This document shows, piece by piece, positions 61,988-64,000 of a stretch of 64,000 nucleotides of DNA. Both the position numbers and the translations under genes were made by a program. Each line of letters opens with the position of its first letter. The stretch's first letter is position 1. Under the pieces are notes generated by a model, which saw only the letters and a list, made by a program, of their open reading frames with translations, searched no databases and had not been told where the DNA came from. The DNA comes from Gigaspora rosea (Eukaryota > Glomeromycota > Glomeromycetes > Diversisporales > Gigasporaceae): positions 410,960-474,959 of the forward strand of contig QKWP01000125.1 in NCBI GenBank assembly GCA_003550325.1. The letters run 5' to 3'.

Positions 61988-63806
61988 ATGGGTATGTTTA
62001 GTTACTGTATCAAATTGAGCAAAATCTAAATTTGCCTTTTGCTAACATCTAAAATTTTATAGAATATGCACCTGAACAAGAAATTATGAGATTATTATAT
62101 TTAATATCTCTTTATAATTCAGAACAATATATTCAGAAGATACAATTTCTCGATGAAAAGATAAATACTACCTATGCAAACAAAAAGCAAATCCAATTTT
62201 ATTTTGAAATGGTAAAGCCATATAATAAAGACGGCTTTGAGAATGAGATAACTGATAATCTTGATAAAATACTTATTGTAAGCGAAAACCCTAGCAGCGA
62301 TGGTAACGAACAAGCAATTGTAATGTATTATTCATTCGAATTAGGTATATAATTTTCGTATTTTATTTTGCTTATCAAAAGATAAGACTGTCTTTTATTA
62401 ATATATTTTAATTTATATTTTTTATAAAATTTAAAGATAATGAGGAAAATCTAGAACCGAAAGAAGGAAAAAGAAAAATATAGTCGAAAGTGTAGCAAAA
62501 AAAAAAATAAAATAAGTATGGCAAAGGAAAGTAAAAATGAGTCTGATGAAGAGGAGTCAGAAGAAGAAAATAATGGAAATGTTGAATTGATTGAGAGAGA
62601 AGAAAAAGAAGAGTTAGTTGAAGATGAAAGTGATAAGGTTGAATTGATAGAGGGAGAAAATAAAGAAGTGTTAGTTGAAGATGAAAATGATAAGGTAGAA
62701 GAAGAAAGTAACGAGATGGATGGAAGTGATGAGACGGAAGAAGAAGAAGTAATAAATAAAAAAAGAAAGCTTAAAAAATCACAAAATAGTAAAAAACATA
62801 TGTATAAATAAATAAATATTTTATGAAAATGAATATTTACTAATCATAGTTTTTAATTTTTGCAGAATTTAAATCTGATATTACTCTAACTGGTAACAAA
62901 CTAAAAGCTGCAAAATTGTATAAAGAATTTCTCTTATTATAGAAAGGGCTTTCAGTTGTTGCACCATTTTTTGATGATAATGCGCAAGTTCGCAAATCAA
63001 ACTATTATAATAATATAAAGAAGCATTTAAAAACTATAATACATCAGTGTTGAACTTCAAAAATAATGCAATTTGATTCTTCGTTGATTAATAGAGCACT
63101 TAGTATGGATCTATATCAAGAAGAACAAGAGCCTGCTGTATTAATTCTATCGGAATTTGATAATAGTAACTTACGAGATCAAATTAATTTGTTGTGAAAA
63201 GTTCTTGAATTACCATCTGATATTTTAGCAAATACATCTTTATTATCTAACACAAATAATCAACAAATATTAATGTTTTCTTCTCTTATGAGTATGTGCT
63301 ACAAATCACTTCATAAAGTTGAAATTAGTTCTTACAATTCAGAATTATATCGAAGAATGTCCTTGAGATTTTTGTATGAATTCGAATTGGCATACTGTTA
63401 TATAAAAGATTTTGTTATGAAATATACAAATTACTCAAAAGGAATGAAATCTACCACACAAACTAATGCACTTCTTACTGGAAGAATTACACTACAACAA
63501 TTGTTAGATATTCAAAATACAACTTCTGAAACTTTTCTAGTTCATCAACCTATTAAGCAAAAGAAAAAAAAATTAGTTACATTAGATGAGATTTCAATTA
63601 ATATTCCAGGATTTTGTGGTAAGGTTTCAGCATGCAAACTTAAAACATTCACTACTGCTGGATCATGATTAGTAGAACTTCTTAAAGCTTTAAATGACAA
63701 TTGGGTAATACTTGACTTGGTTGATTATACAACTATAACTTGGCTTGCAAATATCAAAAAAGATGAATAGATAGAACTTATTCATCAAATTACTTCAAAT
63801 TTATAA
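61988..63806 (+). pseudogene. Unrecognised multi-exon gene with in-frame stops
   Basis: A four-base first exon (ATGG, 61988-61991) before GTATGT joins in phase to 62063-62344 (MEYAPEQEIMRLLYLISLYN ... YSFELG). A third exon starts at 62437 (DNEENLEPKEGKRK) and runs into a lysine/glutamate-rich acidic segment, 62518-62788, with an imperfect internal repeat (VELIEREEKEELVEDESDK / VELIEGENKEVLVEDENDK). An intron 62789-62865 leads to a last exon ending in TAA at 63804-63806. It contains AAKLYKEF, LTGRITLQQLLDIQ, TLDEISINIPGFCGKVSACK and ALNDNWVILDLVDYTTITWL. In-frame stops lie at 62940, 63051, 63195, 63666 and 63768 (three TGA, two TAG), several at places where tryptophan would fit. I do not recognise the family; it is probably a repeated, decaying gene. 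Confidence 0.5.
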
Positions 63807-64000
63807 ATTTATTTGCTATATTTGCATTTATTTTATAAACTATTAACATTAGTATATTTCAATGTATATAGATGAATTTTGATTTAGATTTGCTTAATAG
63901 ATTATATTACAAAATTAATAAATTGTTATATAATTTTTGCTTTTAAGTGACGCTAAATAATATTAAATGTGATGAATTAAAATTAAATATTGTATAGTAT

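Noticed and set aside
56100-63806. Reassignment of TGA to tryptophan to explain in-frame TGA codons
   Set aside because: The same genes use TGG for conserved tryptophans (NIDWFK, VDWFNQ, NDNWVI), some TGA sit at arginine positions (VRWS-type), and there are also TAG stops and frameshifts. Decay explains it better.
1-64000. tRNA, rRNA, CRISPR arrays, bacterial-type operons
   Set aside because: None seen by eye. The split genes, introns and LINE/hAT content are eukaryotic. Short tRNAs could be missed without a scan.

Overview
The window is a very AT-rich, repeat-dominated eukaryotic nuclear segment. It is most consistent with an arbuscular mycorrhizal fungus (Glomeromycotina, Rhizophagus-like). 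The reasons are short GT-AG introns, the 34-residue TPR array style, a TLDc-type fragment, a protein-kinase pseudogene, and many decayed RNase H-fold DNA transposases of the kinds that fill these genomes. This placement is inference from gene content and style; no marker gene is present. No rRNA, tRNA or CRISPR array was recognised.

Layout. 1-7.7 kb: AT-rich spacer with a small MITE, a 205-bp tandem duplication, one TPR exon (minus) and a two-exon small secreted cysteine-rich protein gene (minus, 6310-6609). 7.7-13.0 kb: a full-length but decayed LINE with a target-site duplication. 14.2-19.0 kb: a hAT transposon with an apparently intact eight-exon transposase of 650 residues, carrying a nested non-autonomous hAT element and an intronic foldback insertion. 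19-23.2 kb: a satellite-like array of about 330-380-bp units interrupted by MITEs. 25.7-34.7 kb (minus): a TLDc pseudogene, a decayed CACTA/Plavaka-like transposase gene and a multi-exon unknown gene with a nonsense codon. 37.3-46.6 kb: tandem repeats plus several non-autonomous elements with exact target-site duplications. 47-51.5 kb: a 268-bp satellite, a palindromic element with 9-bp duplications, and a 670-bp tandem duplication. 54.8-57.8 kb (minus): a Tnp2-type transposase pseudogene. 60.2-61.2 kb (minus): a kinase pseudogene. 62.0-63.8 kb (plus): an unrecognised, interrupted multi-exon gene.

The most striking pattern is a set of five hAT-like elements (14194-18950, 14419-15313, 39125-40824, 42762-43013, 45332-46565). 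Four have exact 8-bp target-site duplications. Four start with TAGNGNYYC-like termini. Each carries its own low-complexity subterminal repeat motif, and two have interiors built almost entirely of stacked palindromes. The 650-residue transposase at 15785-18343 keeps every hAT signature residue I can check, so it is a candidate active source for at least the TAGGG-type elements.

There are few ordinary host genes: the secreted peptide gene is the clearest intact one, and the TPR exon is probably a gene fragment.
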